This document shows positions 1-5,870 of a stretch of DNA of 6,471 nt, one piece after another. The DNA lies in assembly GCA_934636425.1 (NCBI GenBank), contig CAKUAV010000161.1, positions 1 to 6,471 on the forward strand. The letters are read 5' to 3'. Source of the DNA: an uncultured Clostridia bacterium (GTDB lineage: Bacteria; Bacillota; Clostridia; Christensenellales; Aristaeellaceae). The position numbers were made by a program, and so were the translations under genes. The notes under the pieces were generated by a model. It was not told where the DNA came from. It did not search any database and saw only the letters and a list, made by a program, of their open reading frames with translations. Every line of letters starts with the position of its first letter. Position 1 is the stretch's first letter.

Positions 1-762
1 GCTTTCCAGCGCCTGCTGTTCGGCGGAGAGCTGCTTGAGGAATTCTGCCTCGCGGAGGATGCGCTGGAGCAGATATTGCAGCGAATACAGCGCGGGCTTG
101 CTGATATAGTACACGCAGGTCATCCAGTCGTTCCACTTGCCGACGAAATAGAGGAAGCCGATCGTGGCCATCGCCGGCACGCTCAGCGGCAGGACGATGC
201 TGAAGCAGATGCGGTATTCGCTCGCGCCGTCGATCTTGGCGGATTCGATCAGCGCGTCGGGGAGCTGCTGGAAGTTTGTGCGCAGCACGATCAGATTCCA
301 CGCCGAGGCGATGCTGGGCAGTATGTACACCCAGTAGGTGTTCTTCAGATGGAGGTACTTTGTGATGAGCAGATATGTCGGCACAATGCCGCCGCCAAAG
401 AGCATCGTAAAAAACGCCATAAAGGTGAACGCCCTGCGCAGCACGAAATTGCGGCGGCTCAGCGCAAAGGCCATGATGGACATGACAAAGACGTGCGCCG
501 CCATGCCCGCAAAGCTCACAATCGCCGTCACCTTGTAGGAATTGATGAGCTGCGTGGGGTTGCGGAAAGCCATGCGGTAGCTCTCGGCGGAAAACACCTT
601 TGGGATAAGCGAGAAGCCGCCGGCGGTGATGACGCTTTCATCGGTCAGCGATACCGAGACCATCAGAACAAGCGGGAGAACATAGCACAGCGAGAGGATG
701 ATGAAGAATATGTGCAGCGCAATCTGTCCCTGCGCCCTGTGCGCCTTGTTGCTGTGAACCAT
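1..762 (-). CDS. Sugar ABC transporter permease, LplC/YtcP type (3' end cut by window edge)
   Basis: This is one of the two membrane subunits of a carbohydrate ABC importer; it would sit in the cytoplasmic membrane and form the sugar channel with the permease encoded just upstream. The window holds 254 codons with no stop, so the C-terminus is missing; LplC-type proteins run to about 290-300 residues, so roughly 40 are lost. Hydrophobic segments lie near residues 14-36, 76-100, 110-131, 142-160 and 190-209. The ATPase-docking EAA loop is at about 173-192, reading ESAKIDGAS with I-LP at its end (E173, G179, L191, P192). The GGGIVPTYLL stretch near 123-132 is typical of the family. The ATG at 762 is preceded by AGGAG (773-777, spacing 10) and lies 18 bases after the upstream permease's stop, so the two are almost certainly co-transcribed. 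The transported sugar cannot be told from sequence. Confidence 0.93.
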   Translation of the reverse strand, partial: MVHSNKAHRAQGQIALHIFFIILSLCYVLPLVLMVSVSLTDESVITAGGFSLIPKVFSAESYRMAFRNPTQLINSYKVTAIVSFAGMAAHVFVMSIMAFALSRRNFVLRRAFTFMAFFTMLFGGGIVPTYLLITKYLHLKNTYWVYILPSIASAWNLIVLRTNFQQLPDALIESAKIDGASEYRICFSIVLPLSVPAMATIGFLYFVGKWNDWMTCVYYISKPALYSLQYLLQRILREAEFLKQLSAEQQALES

Positions 763-780
763 CTTTTGTCGTCTCCTCTC

Positions 781-1731
781 TCAGAACAGGCTGTTTTCCG
801 GGCTGATGCGGCGCACGATCAGGTTGGTCACGACCACCATGAAGCAGCCCGCCGCCGACTGGAACAGGCCGACCGCCGCCGATTTTTCCATCGAGCCGCC
901 CATCAGCGCGCGGAATGTGTAGGTGTTGATGATGTCGGTCGTGGGATAGAGCACGCCCTGATCCTTCGTGACCTGATAGAACAGGCCGAAATCGCCGCTG
1001 AATATGTTGCCGATGCCCAGAATCGTCAGTACGACGATGACGCCCGTCAGATGCGGCACCATGACGTGCCAGAGCTTCTGCACGCGGCTCGCGCCGTCCA
1101 GCTCGGCAGCCTCGAGGAGAGACACGTCCAGAGAGACCAGAGAAGCATAGTAGACCACGCTGTTCATGCCGACCGTCTGCCAGATGTGCGTGACGATGAG
1201 TATGAACGGCCAGTATTTGTACTCGGCATACCAGTTGATCTTCTGTCCGCCGAGAGCGGAGATGATGTTGTTCACCACGCCGGAGGCCGGGCTTAAAAGC
1301 GCGTAGACGATGTAGGCGATGATGACCGGAGACATGAAGCGGGGCAGTATAATCGTCGTGTGATAGACCTTGAGCGCCTTCTGCGATTGCAGATTGTAGC
1401 ACAGTACAGCCAGCAGCACGCCGAATATCACGTCCATCACGAGGAAGGCCACGCTGTAGCCGATCGTGTTGCGCATCACGCGCCAGCAGTCCTGAGAGCG
1501 GAAAAAGAACTCGAAATTGCGCAGCCCCACCCACTTGCTGCCCATGACACCCAGATTGGGGTTGTACTTTTTGAATGCAATCACAATGCCGAACATGGGC
1601 AGATAGCTGAATATGAGCAGTGCCAGCACACCGGGCAGCGCGAGCGTGAACAGCTGCAGATTATCCTGAAGTTTGCCGCTCTGTCGGGAAAGACTGTTTT
1701 TACGTGTCAAAGCCATCATCCTCCGTTTCAT
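781..1731 (-). CDS. Sugar ABC transporter permease, LplB/UgpA type
   Basis: This is the partner permease, 316 residues as called. After a basic N-terminus, membrane segments fall near 28-52, 90-112, 123-146, 174-194, 228-248 and 288-306, the six-helix layout of the family. The EAA loop is well preserved at 207-226 (EAAELDGASRVQKLWHVMVP), with G213 and P226 in the usual places; it docks onto the ATPase. The first open segment (near LPGVLALLIFSYLPMFG) is typical of LplB-like proteins, which in this family feed oligosaccharides or modified sugars to an MsmX-like ATPase. It is the first gene of the minus-strand unit and is transcribed away from the response regulator. The start is doubtful: the ATG at 1731 has no good ribosome binding site, whereas CGGAGG at 1720-1725 lies inside the frame and would suit ATG 1716 or, by spacing (9), TTG 1710. 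Confidence 0.93.
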   Translation of the reverse strand: MKRRMMALTRKNSLSRQSGKLQDNLQLFTLALPGVLALLIFSYLPMFGIVIAFKKYNPNLGVMGSKWVGLRNFEFFFRSQDCWRVMRNTIGYSVAFLVMDVIFGVLLAVLCYNLQSQKALKVYHTTIILPRFMSPVIIAYIVYALLSPASGVVNNIISALGGQKINWYAEYKYWPFILIVTHIWQTVGMNSVVYYASLVSLDVSLLEAAELDGASRVQKLWHVMVPHLTGVIVVLTILGIGNIFSGDFGLFYQVTKDQGVLYPTTDIINTYTFRALMGGSMEKSAAVGLFQSAAGCFMVVVTNLIVRRISPENSLF

Positions 1732-1737
1732 AGTAAT

Positions 1738-1766
1738 ATTTTAATGTGCCTTTTCCTTTCACGAAA
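1738..1766 (-). promoter_or_regulatory. Candidate weak promoter for the permease genes
   Basis: On the minus strand a -10-like TAAAAT (1738-1743) is separated by 17 bases from a poor -35, TTTCGT (1761-1766). A weak -35 would fit a promoter that needs an activator such as the AraC-type regulator encoded next door. Transcription would start near 1731, at or just before the first ATG of the permease. This is an inference from spacing and hexamer match; the -35 match is low. Confidence 0.35.
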
Positions 1767-1799
1767 GTCACAATTTGTGCCATAAGTTACCTTTTGTGC
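1756..1799. promoter_or_regulatory. Candidate operator: palindromes and direct repeats between the divergent genes
   Basis: Three elements lie together. CTTTCACGAAAG (1756-1767) is an inverted repeat with a 2-base centre. CACAATTTGTG (1769-1779) is a perfect 5+1+5 palindrome. TTTGTGC occurs at 1774-1780 and again at 1793-1799, 19 bases apart, near the two helical turns expected between half-sites of AraC-type regulators. The block sits just upstream of, and overlaps, the weak -35 of the permease promoter, where an activator would bind. The elements are seen directly; the binding protein is inferred. Confidence 0.4.
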
Positions 1800-1817
1800 T
1801 CAGTTTTTTCGGCGCGC

Positions 1818-1846
1818 TGGACAACGTCATTCCCTTTTGATATAAT
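1818..1846 (+). promoter_or_regulatory. Strong sigma-A-type promoter for the response regulator and kinase genes
   Basis: The -35 TGGACA (1818-1823) and a perfect -10 TATAAT (1841-1846) are separated by exactly 17 bases, and the -10 is extended by TGA (TGn motif, 1838-1840). Transcription should begin near 1853, giving a leader of about 32 bases before the ATG at 1885. So close to consensus, this promoter would give steady expression without an activator, as expected for a sensor system that must be present before its signal. Confidence 0.8.
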
Positions 1847-1884
1847 GTTAAATGTGTTAATCTATCCCGAGGGGAGATGGGCTT

Positions 1885-3123
1885 ATGTGGTCTGTCCTGA
1901 TTATTGACGACGAGAGAAACTTCTGCGCCATTCTGGAGGATTATATTGCGCGCGAAGGCAGGAGATTCTTCGTCCGTGCCTGCTTTGCCGACGGCAAGCG
2001 CGCCTGGGACTGGCTGGAGGAGAACGACGTCGATCTGATCATCACCGACATCCGCATGCCCAACATGACGGGGCTTGACCTGGCGCAGCACCTATATGAA
2101 GCCCATCGGGATATTCCGCTGATCGTCATCAGCGGCTATTCGGATTTTGATTATGCCCGACGCGCCATACAGTATGGCGTGGTGAACTATCTGCTCAAGC
2201 CGGTCGATTTTGCCGAGTTGGGCGAGACGCTTGAGCGGCTGGACGAGCAGCTTTCCGCACGCCGCAGTGCGCAGAACGGGGACAGCCGCGTCATTCTCTT
2301 CCTGTTTTATGCGATGGCGGGGCTGTTTGGTGCGCAGGATAATCTGGCGAACGCGGCGAGTGCGGCGCGCGTGCCTTTTAATATTGAATCGGACTGTTTC
2401 AGGCTCTATGAGGCAACTGTCAGCGCCGCGCCAAATCGCATGGAGCGGGAGAACATGGCGCAGATATTGGAAAACCTGCTGCGGCTGCGCTCTCCCGACG
2501 CGGCGGTCTATCGCGTTTACGAGATGGAGGCGCACTGGTATTTCCTGATTGTCGGCGGCGCCGGGCAGCAGAATGGGGCGGCCGCAGACGAGATGCTGCG
2601 GCGGGAGGGCGGCTTTGTTCCGTGTTTTTCGCTGCTGGCTGAGGCTGAAGGCATGCCGGCTCTGTGCCGTGCCGTGCGGCAGAGCGGGCTGTGGGACACA
2701 TTTTCGTCCAGCATTTCGCAGAGCGAACTCACCTGTAATCCGCTCTCCGGCGACGCGCCCGACAGCAGCCGGCTCCAGCGCAGGCGCCTGATTTTTGAAC
2801 AGGCGGTGGCCTACATGCGCGCCCATGCGCAGGAGGATCCCTCCCGCGAGGATGTGGCGCGCGCGGCGTTTGTGTCGCAGTCGTATCTGTCGCATGTGTT
2901 CAGCGACATCGCGGGAATGACCTTTGTGGAATATCTGACGAAGATCCGCATGGAAAAGGCGGTGGCTCTGCTGGCCACGGGCCGGCGCATCAGCGAGATT
3001 GCCGAGGCGGTGGGCTATCGCAGCCGCAAGGCCTTCCTGGCCAATTTTCAGGCATTCACCGGCCTGACGCCCTCGGAATACCGGCTGAAATACTGTATCG
3101 GCGGTGACGGTCAATATGAGTAA
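1885..3123 (+). CDS. Response regulator with AraC-type DNA-binding domain (YesN-like)
   Basis: This is a 412-residue cytoplasmic transcription regulator. Residues 1-120 form a receiver domain: acidic pair D8-D9, phospho-acceptor D55 in ITDIRMPN, switch residue S83 in ISGYSDF, and K105 in LLKPVDF. Residues about 130-300 are a linker with no motif I recognise. Residues about 305-402 form an AraC-type double helix-turn-helix domain, with the first helix pair around VARAAFVSQSYLSHVFS and the family signature near 369-400 (ISEIAEAVGY followed by FTGLTPSEYR). The ATG has a good ribosome binding site, GGGGAG at 1871-1876, spacing 8. The gene overlaps the kinase gene by 8 bases, so they are one operon and probably translationally coupled. 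It most likely activates the divergent permease genes, as YesN-type regulators generally control neighbouring sugar-uptake or sugar-breakdown genes; that target is inferred from position. Confidence 0.93.
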   Translation: MWSVLIIDDERNFCAILEDYIAREGRRFFVRACFADGKRAWDWLEENDVDLIITDIRMPNMTGLDLAQHLYEAHRDIPLIVISGYSDFDYARRAIQYGVVNYLLKPVDFAELGETLERLDEQLSARRSAQNGDSRVILFLFYAMAGLFGAQDNLANAASAARVPFNIESDCFRLYEATVSAAPNRMERENMAQILENLLRLRSPDAAVYRVYEMEAHWYFLIVGGAGQQNGAAADEMLRREGGFVPCFSLLAEAEGMPALCRAVRQSGLWDTFSSSISQSELTCNPLSGDAPDSSRLQRRRLIFEQAVAYMRAHAQEDPSREDVARAAFVSQSYLSHVFSDIAGMTFVEYLTKIRMEKAVALLATGRRISEIAEAVGYRSRKAFLANFQAFTGLTPSEYRLKYCIGGDGQYE

Positions 3124-4915
3124 GAGCGCTGAAATTCCGATGAAGCGCGCCGTATGGCGAAACTTCTGCTACATATTCATTTTCTTCCTGATCGTGACGC
3201 TTTTCATCGCCGTATTTATGTATTCGCACACGAAGCGTACGCTGGAGGATGAGCTGCTCAGAAGCAACGAGGATCTGGCGGCGGGCTATGCCGAGCAGAT
3301 GGATGACTTTTTTATCAGTCTGAACCGGCTCAACGCCACGCTGGCCGTCAATCAGCCGATCAATTCGTATATCGCCTTGCCGCACCTTTCGCCGACGATC
3401 TTTTCCGGCCTGCGCGAGAGCATACGCGCACAGCTGGGGACGACCGTTTATGCGTCGGATTATATCGAATCGATCTATGTCGTTTCCATTGCCGACGATC
3501 AGTATATCTCCAAGGACGGGTATCGGGCGCTCAGCGCGCTGGACACAGAGGACAGAGGCTGGCGCGAGATGCTCTCGGACGAGCTTGTTCCGGGCACGCC
3601 CGCAGTGTTCACGCGCAAGGTCAACAATATCTATCCCTATGTGCTCTCCTATGTAACGCCGGTTGTCAGCGGCGAGAACATCGGCTATATCATCGTCAAT
3701 GTGAATGTGAAGCATTTTCCGTCGCTGACCCGGCAGAGCCGCGCGGATGTGCTTTCTTCCTATGTCATTACGGAGGATGGACAGCTTTTGTACCGCGCGA
3801 TGAAGCGCGATCTGCTTGAGCCGCTTTCGTGCGTGCCGGAAATGGCGTCCTTCCGCCCCGGCGAGAACGCGCGCAGCTGCCTGGTGAATGGCAGCGATCC
3901 CTATGCGTACACGCAGATTTATTCGCCAGCGCAGCGCTATTATTATGTCACGGTGACGCGCCTGACGGAATACACGCAGAGCCTGTCCACGCAGCAGCGG
4001 TTTCTGGCGGCGTTTTCCTGCGCGCTGCTCCTGATGTTTGCAATCGCGACGATTTTTCTGTGCCTGCGCGCGCAGAAGCCCATCCGCAGCCTGCTCAATC
4101 TGCTGGAGAACCCGAAGAGCATAGCCTATCAGGCGGATTACAGCACGCTGGAAATCCGACAGATTGCCGAGCGCTTTGTGAGCTATATCCAGGCGAACAC
4201 AGCGCTTTCGGAAGAGCTTCAATCGCAGATGGAGGTGCTCAGCGATGTGCAGCTGTGGGCGCTGCAATCACAGATCAACCCGCATTTTATATTCAACACG
4301 CTCAATCTGGTTCACTGCGAGTGTGTGCAGGCGTTCGGCTATCGCAACGCCGCGTCCGATCTGATCCTCAAGTTCAGCAAGCTGATTCACTACGCGCTCT
4401 ATTCGAATCATCTCGTGCCGCTTGAGCAGGAGATCAACTACACGAAGATTTTCGCGGATATCCTCTGCCGGCGCTATGGCGACAGCATCCAGGTTGCCAT
4501 CGACATTCCGCTCGACTGCCTGAACGCCATGGTGCCCAAGCTGCTTTTTCAACCGCTGATTGAGAACTCCGTCCAGCACGGCGCGGACTTTGCGCATGGC
4601 CGTACGCTGCACATCAGCGTGCGTGCGGCGCGCGCCGAGACTGCTGCACCGAATGGTGAGACCGCCGCTGTCATTCGCTTCACTGTGGAGGATGACGGCA
4701 CAGGCATTGCGCCGGACGAGCTGAAGATGCTCCGGTGCCGCCTGCGGGAATACGACCGCAACAGCAAGAGCGGCATCGGCCTGAGCAATGTGGCCGCGCG
4801 GCTACGGCTGCTCTATCCGAACGAATCGAATGTTTTGATCGAGAGCGCACTGCACGAGGGCACCTGCGTCAGCATAGAATTTCCATATGTTGCCGGCCGG
4901 TTTGCTGACGAATGA
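3116..4915 (+). CDS. Membrane sensor histidine kinase, YesM-like (His_kinase/HATPase_c)
   Basis: A 599-residue sensor kinase, partner of the preceding regulator. Membrane helix 1 spans about residues 14-37. A large outer domain follows at about 38-295, of the size and position of a Cache-type sensor, though I cannot confirm the fold. Helix 2 is at about 296-317, then a degenerate HAMP-like linker beginning with the KPIRSLLNLL segment and a helical stretch. The phospho-acceptor is H390 in QINPHFIFNTLN, the mark of the LytS/YesM class. The ATP-binding domain shows the N box with N484 (QPLIENSVQHG), G1 box DDGTGI (526-531) and G2 box GIGLSNVAARL (from 553). I chose ATG 3116 because GGTGA (3103-3107) precedes it by 8 bases; a GTG at 3104 is in frame but lacks a binding site. 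The start overlaps the regulator's stop as ATGAGTAA. The signal is unknown but is probably linked to the transported sugar. Confidence 0.93.
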   Translation: MSKSAEIPMKRAVWRNFCYIFIFFLIVTLFIAVFMYSHTKRTLEDELLRSNEDLAAGYAEQMDDFFISLNRLNATLAVNQPINSYIALPHLSPTIFSGLRESIRAQLGTTVYASDYIESIYVVSIADDQYISKDGYRALSALDTEDRGWREMLSDELVPGTPAVFTRKVNNIYPYVLSYVTPVVSGENIGYIIVNVNVKHFPSLTRQSRADVLSSYVITEDGQLLYRAMKRDLLEPLSCVPEMASFRPGENARSCLVNGSDPYAYTQIYSPAQRYYYVTVTRLTEYTQSLSTQQRFLAAFSCALLLMFAIATIFLCLRAQKPIRSLLNLLENPKSIAYQADYSTLEIRQIAERFVSYIQANTALSEELQSQMEVLSDVQLWALQSQINPHFIFNTLNLVHCECVQAFGYRNAASDLILKFSKLIHYALYSNHLVPLEQEINYTKIFADILCRRYGDSIQVAIDIPLDCLNAMVPKLLFQPLIENSVQHGADFAHGRTLHISVRAARAETAAPNGETAAVIRFTVEDDGTGIAPDELKMLRCRLREYDRNSKSGIGLSNVAARLRLLYPNESNVLIESALHEGTCVSIEFPYVAGRFADE

Positions 4916-4924
4916 GCGCATCGC

Positions 4925-4965
4925 AAAGCACGTGAAGAATCCATTTGGATTCCTGCGTGCTTTTT
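4925..4965 (+). terminator. Rho-independent terminator after the kinase gene
   Basis: A two-part hairpin begins 10 bases after the kinase stop. AAAGCACG (4925-4932) pairs with CGTGCTTT (4956-4963), and inside it GAATCC (4937-4942) pairs with GGATTC (4947-4952) around an ATTT loop, with a small internal loop between the two stems. The 3' arm runs into TTTTT (4961-4965). This should end the regulator-kinase transcript. The T run is short, so some read-through is possible. Confidence 0.8.
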
Positions 4966-5006
4966 GCAGGAGGATACGGCTTTTGAAGTGCGAAGGGAAA
5001 AGAAGG

Positions 5007-5174
5007 TCATGGGACAGCGGATATCCCTTTCCACTCGCACAATTGCCTCAGAATTTTTCCAATCGCCGCTCTCTTTTCTCCAAAGAACACCTTCCTTCTG
5101 TACTTTGGGGCAAACACGATATGATACTTGCAATTCCATTTCGTATGTGCTAGACTGTTTACGTCATTCGGCAT
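5007..5174 (-). pseudogene. tnpA: Truncated IS200-type transposase tnpA (first 50 codons)
   Basis: The reading frame from ATG 5174 begins MPNDVNSLAHTKWNCKYHIV and continues through RRKVFFGEK to CEWKG at codon 50, closely matching the N-terminus of IS200-group HUH transposases, which are about 150 residues long. After codon 50 (position 5025) the match ends: the frame adds ISAVP and stops at 5007-5009, and the other two frames do not resume it. The HUH histidine pair and the catalytic tyrosine, which lie further on in the family, are therefore missing and no active enzyme can be made. The start is firm because AAAGGAGG (5183-5190) precedes it with spacing 8. The family match and the expected continuation are from memory of the family, not from an alignment. 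Confidence 0.88.
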
Positions 5175-5183
5175 CCCGATGAC

Positions 5184-5242
5184 CTCCTTTTGTGTTTCCA
5201 GGCGCAGTTGGCAGACCGCACCTCTATTATACACAAAAGGAG
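5184..5242 (-). promoter_or_regulatory. Hairpin able to bury the tnpA ribosome binding site
   Basis: ACACAAAAGGAG (5231-5242) and CTCCTTTTGTGT (5184-5195) are perfect 12-base complements flanking a 35-base loop. Inside it, 5200-5206 and 5217-5223 can pair as RNA over 7 bases with two G-U pairs. On the minus-strand RNA the 3' arm contains the GGAG of the tnpA ribosome binding site, so folding would block translation. Such masking is known for IS200 of Salmonella. Confidence 0.8.
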
Positions 5243-5253
5243 TTTTTTGTCTT
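5226..5253 (-). promoter_or_regulatory. Candidate tnpA promoter
   Basis: On the minus strand a perfect -10 TATAAT (5226-5231) lies 16 bases from AAGACA (5248-5253), a 4/6 match to the -35 consensus. Transcription would begin near 5219, inside the loop of the leader hairpin, so RNA made from here would lack the upstream arm of that hairpin. Confidence 0.5.
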
Positions 5254-5276
5254 CCTTATCGCCTTAGGCTATACCG

Positions 5277-5299
5277 AACCCCACGCCTGGCGCGGGGTT
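5277..5299 (-). terminator. Terminal hairpin of the IS200 fragment, terminator-like
   Basis: On the minus strand AACCCCGCG pairs with CGTGGGGTT around a CCAGG loop, with one G-U pair; on the plus strand the same position is an A-C mismatch, so the structure is better formed in minus-strand RNA. A subterminal hairpin at this place in IS200 is known both as the transposase recognition structure and as a barrier to transcription entering the element. On the plus strand it is followed by TTTT (5298-5301) and might also act as a weak terminator. Confidence 0.6.
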
Positions 5300-5309
5300 T
5301 TCGTTATAC

Positions 5310-5341
5310 AAAAACCGCGCATCCACACCGGGACGCGCGGT
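5310..5341 (-). terminator. Rho-independent terminator of the 83-residue protein gene
   Basis: On the minus strand ACCGCGCGTCC pairs with GGATGCGCGGT (5331-5341 with 5314-5324), an 11-base-pair GC-rich stem with one G-U pair and a 6-base loop, followed directly by a run of T (complement of A 5310-5314). It lies 41 bases past the gene's stop. The IS200 fragment begins just beyond the T run. Confidence 0.85.
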
Positions 5342-5382
5342 ATGCTATGATTCGCGGAGGGAGCCATGTCCCACCGCGTCGG

Positions 5383-5634
5383 TTACTGCTGTTTCTGCTT
5401 CTCTTGTCTCTGCTCCTGCTGCTTCTGTTTTTCCTCTATCATTTTGAGGATCGCTTCCTGCACGGCGATGTTCACTGCCTCCAGCGTTCCCGCAAAGGCG
5501 TCCGGATAGATGTACTCGCGCAGCTTCGGGCCGTGCCGCGCCGGAAACGTCACGATGAAGAGATTGCCCGCGCGGTGCGTGATCATGCCGACGCCCAGCT
5601 TCTCATGTCTCACCTTGAGACCCAGTATCTCCAT
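5383..5634 (-). CDS. Small uncharacterised protein, 83 residues, with Q/K/E-rich tail
   Basis: I do not recognise a function. Residues 1-50 (starting MEILGLKVRHEKLGVGMI, then NLFIVTFPARHG and YIYPDAFAG) look like a small beta domain: the pattern of a 'KV.H...G.G.I' strand, a second strand and a 'YP.AF' end resembles short Tudor/SH3-like segments seen in many Firmicute proteins. Residues about 60-83 are almost only Q, K, E and R, probably a charged helix or coiled coil. The frame opens at 5703, but I chose ATG 5634. The promoter would start RNA near 5673, downstream of 5703, and GGGAG (5644-5648) stands 9 bases before 5634; ATG 5643 abuts that site. With its own promoter and terminator the gene is a complete single-gene unit. 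The protein is probably cytoplasmic: no signal peptide or membrane segment is visible. Confidence 0.75.
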   Translation of the reverse strand: MEILGLKVRHEKLGVGMITHRAGNLFIVTFPARHGPKLREYIYPDAFAGTLEAVNIAVQEAILKMIEEKQKQQEQRQEKQKQQ

Positions 5635-5679
5635 AACCGTCATCTCCCGCAATCGCTCATAAGTTAACTTGCGATTCAC

Positions 5680-5708
5680 AGTATAGCATAATAATTTGCG
5701 CATTTCAA
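5680..5708 (-). promoter_or_regulatory. Promoter of the 83-residue protein gene
   Basis: On the minus strand the -35 TTGAAA (5703-5708) and -10 TATACT (5680-5685), each 5 of 6 to consensus, are exactly 17 bases apart, and the -10 is extended by TGC. Transcription should begin near 5673, giving a leader of about 39 bases to ATG 5634. It decides the start of the gene. Confidence 0.75.
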
Positions 5709-5870
5709 GTCAATATCGCGAAACAGCGATTTCTTGGCGGTCTCTTAGCGCCCCGCAGCCCACGCCGCTCGCTTTTGAGCCGTCAAAGACGCGCATTGCC
5801 GCAAGCGAGCTCTGCCCAAAGACAGAAATACAGGCCGCAAACCGGCAGCAGCCATTCACAGGAAAACAGA
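5709..5870. other. Non-coding stretch with no recognised feature
   Basis: No reading frame here has a ribosome binding site or recognisable product. Short stems can be drawn (ATCGC with GCGAT near 5714-5729; GCCG with CGGC near 5838-5850) but none is terminator-like. The segment 5810-5870 may be a strongly decayed further unit of the neighbouring ~60-bp array, judged only by the spacing and by the AGGTTTATC boundary at 5869-5877 on the minus strand. Confidence 0.5.

Larger units (their letters stand above)
5025..5305 (-). mobile_element. Left-end fragment of an IS200-type insertion sequence
   Basis: Read on the minus strand, this has the order known for IS200 left ends: a terminal hairpin (5277-5299), a promoter, a leader hairpin covering the ribosome binding site, then the start of tnpA. 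The body and right end are missing beyond position 5025. The outer limit is estimated: it must lie between the terminal hairpin and the terminator of the neighbouring gene, whose T tract ends at 5310. No target duplication is expected for this family. The fragment separates the kinase terminator from the small gene to its right. Confidence 0.75.

Noticed and set aside
76..1296. A 406-codon open frame on the plus strand across both permease genes
   Set aside because: It lies antisense to two clearly recognisable permeases with intact EAA loops. Its product is rich in H, R, A, D and Q, typical of the complement of GC-rich codons, and it has no ribosome binding site.
1756..1767. Catabolite-response (cre) site at CTTTCACGAAAG
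   Set aside because: It is palindromic but does not fit the TGWAANCGNTNWCA pattern on either strand.
3104..3115. GTG at 3104 as start of the kinase
   Set aside because: It adds only four residues and has no ribosome binding site; ATG 3116 has GGTGA at spacing 8 and the common ATGAGTAA overlap.
2092..4267. Long minus-strand frames (2092-3114 and 3056-4267) opposite the regulator and kinase
   Set aside because: They are complements of genes whose motifs (D55, K105, H390, N/G boxes) are complete on the plus strand. The products have no recognisable domain.
4925..4965. Hairpin after the kinase gene as the IS200 right end
   Set aside because: It starts 10 bases after the kinase stop, has a terminator-like T run, and is separated from the tnpA remnant by about 40-60 bases of unrelated sequence; a terminator explains it fully.
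5128..5667. Plus-strand frame of 179 codons over the IS200 left end and the small gene
   Set aside because: It crosses two hairpins, runs antisense to tnpA and to the 83-residue gene, and its leucine run is simply the complement of the glutamine-rich tail.
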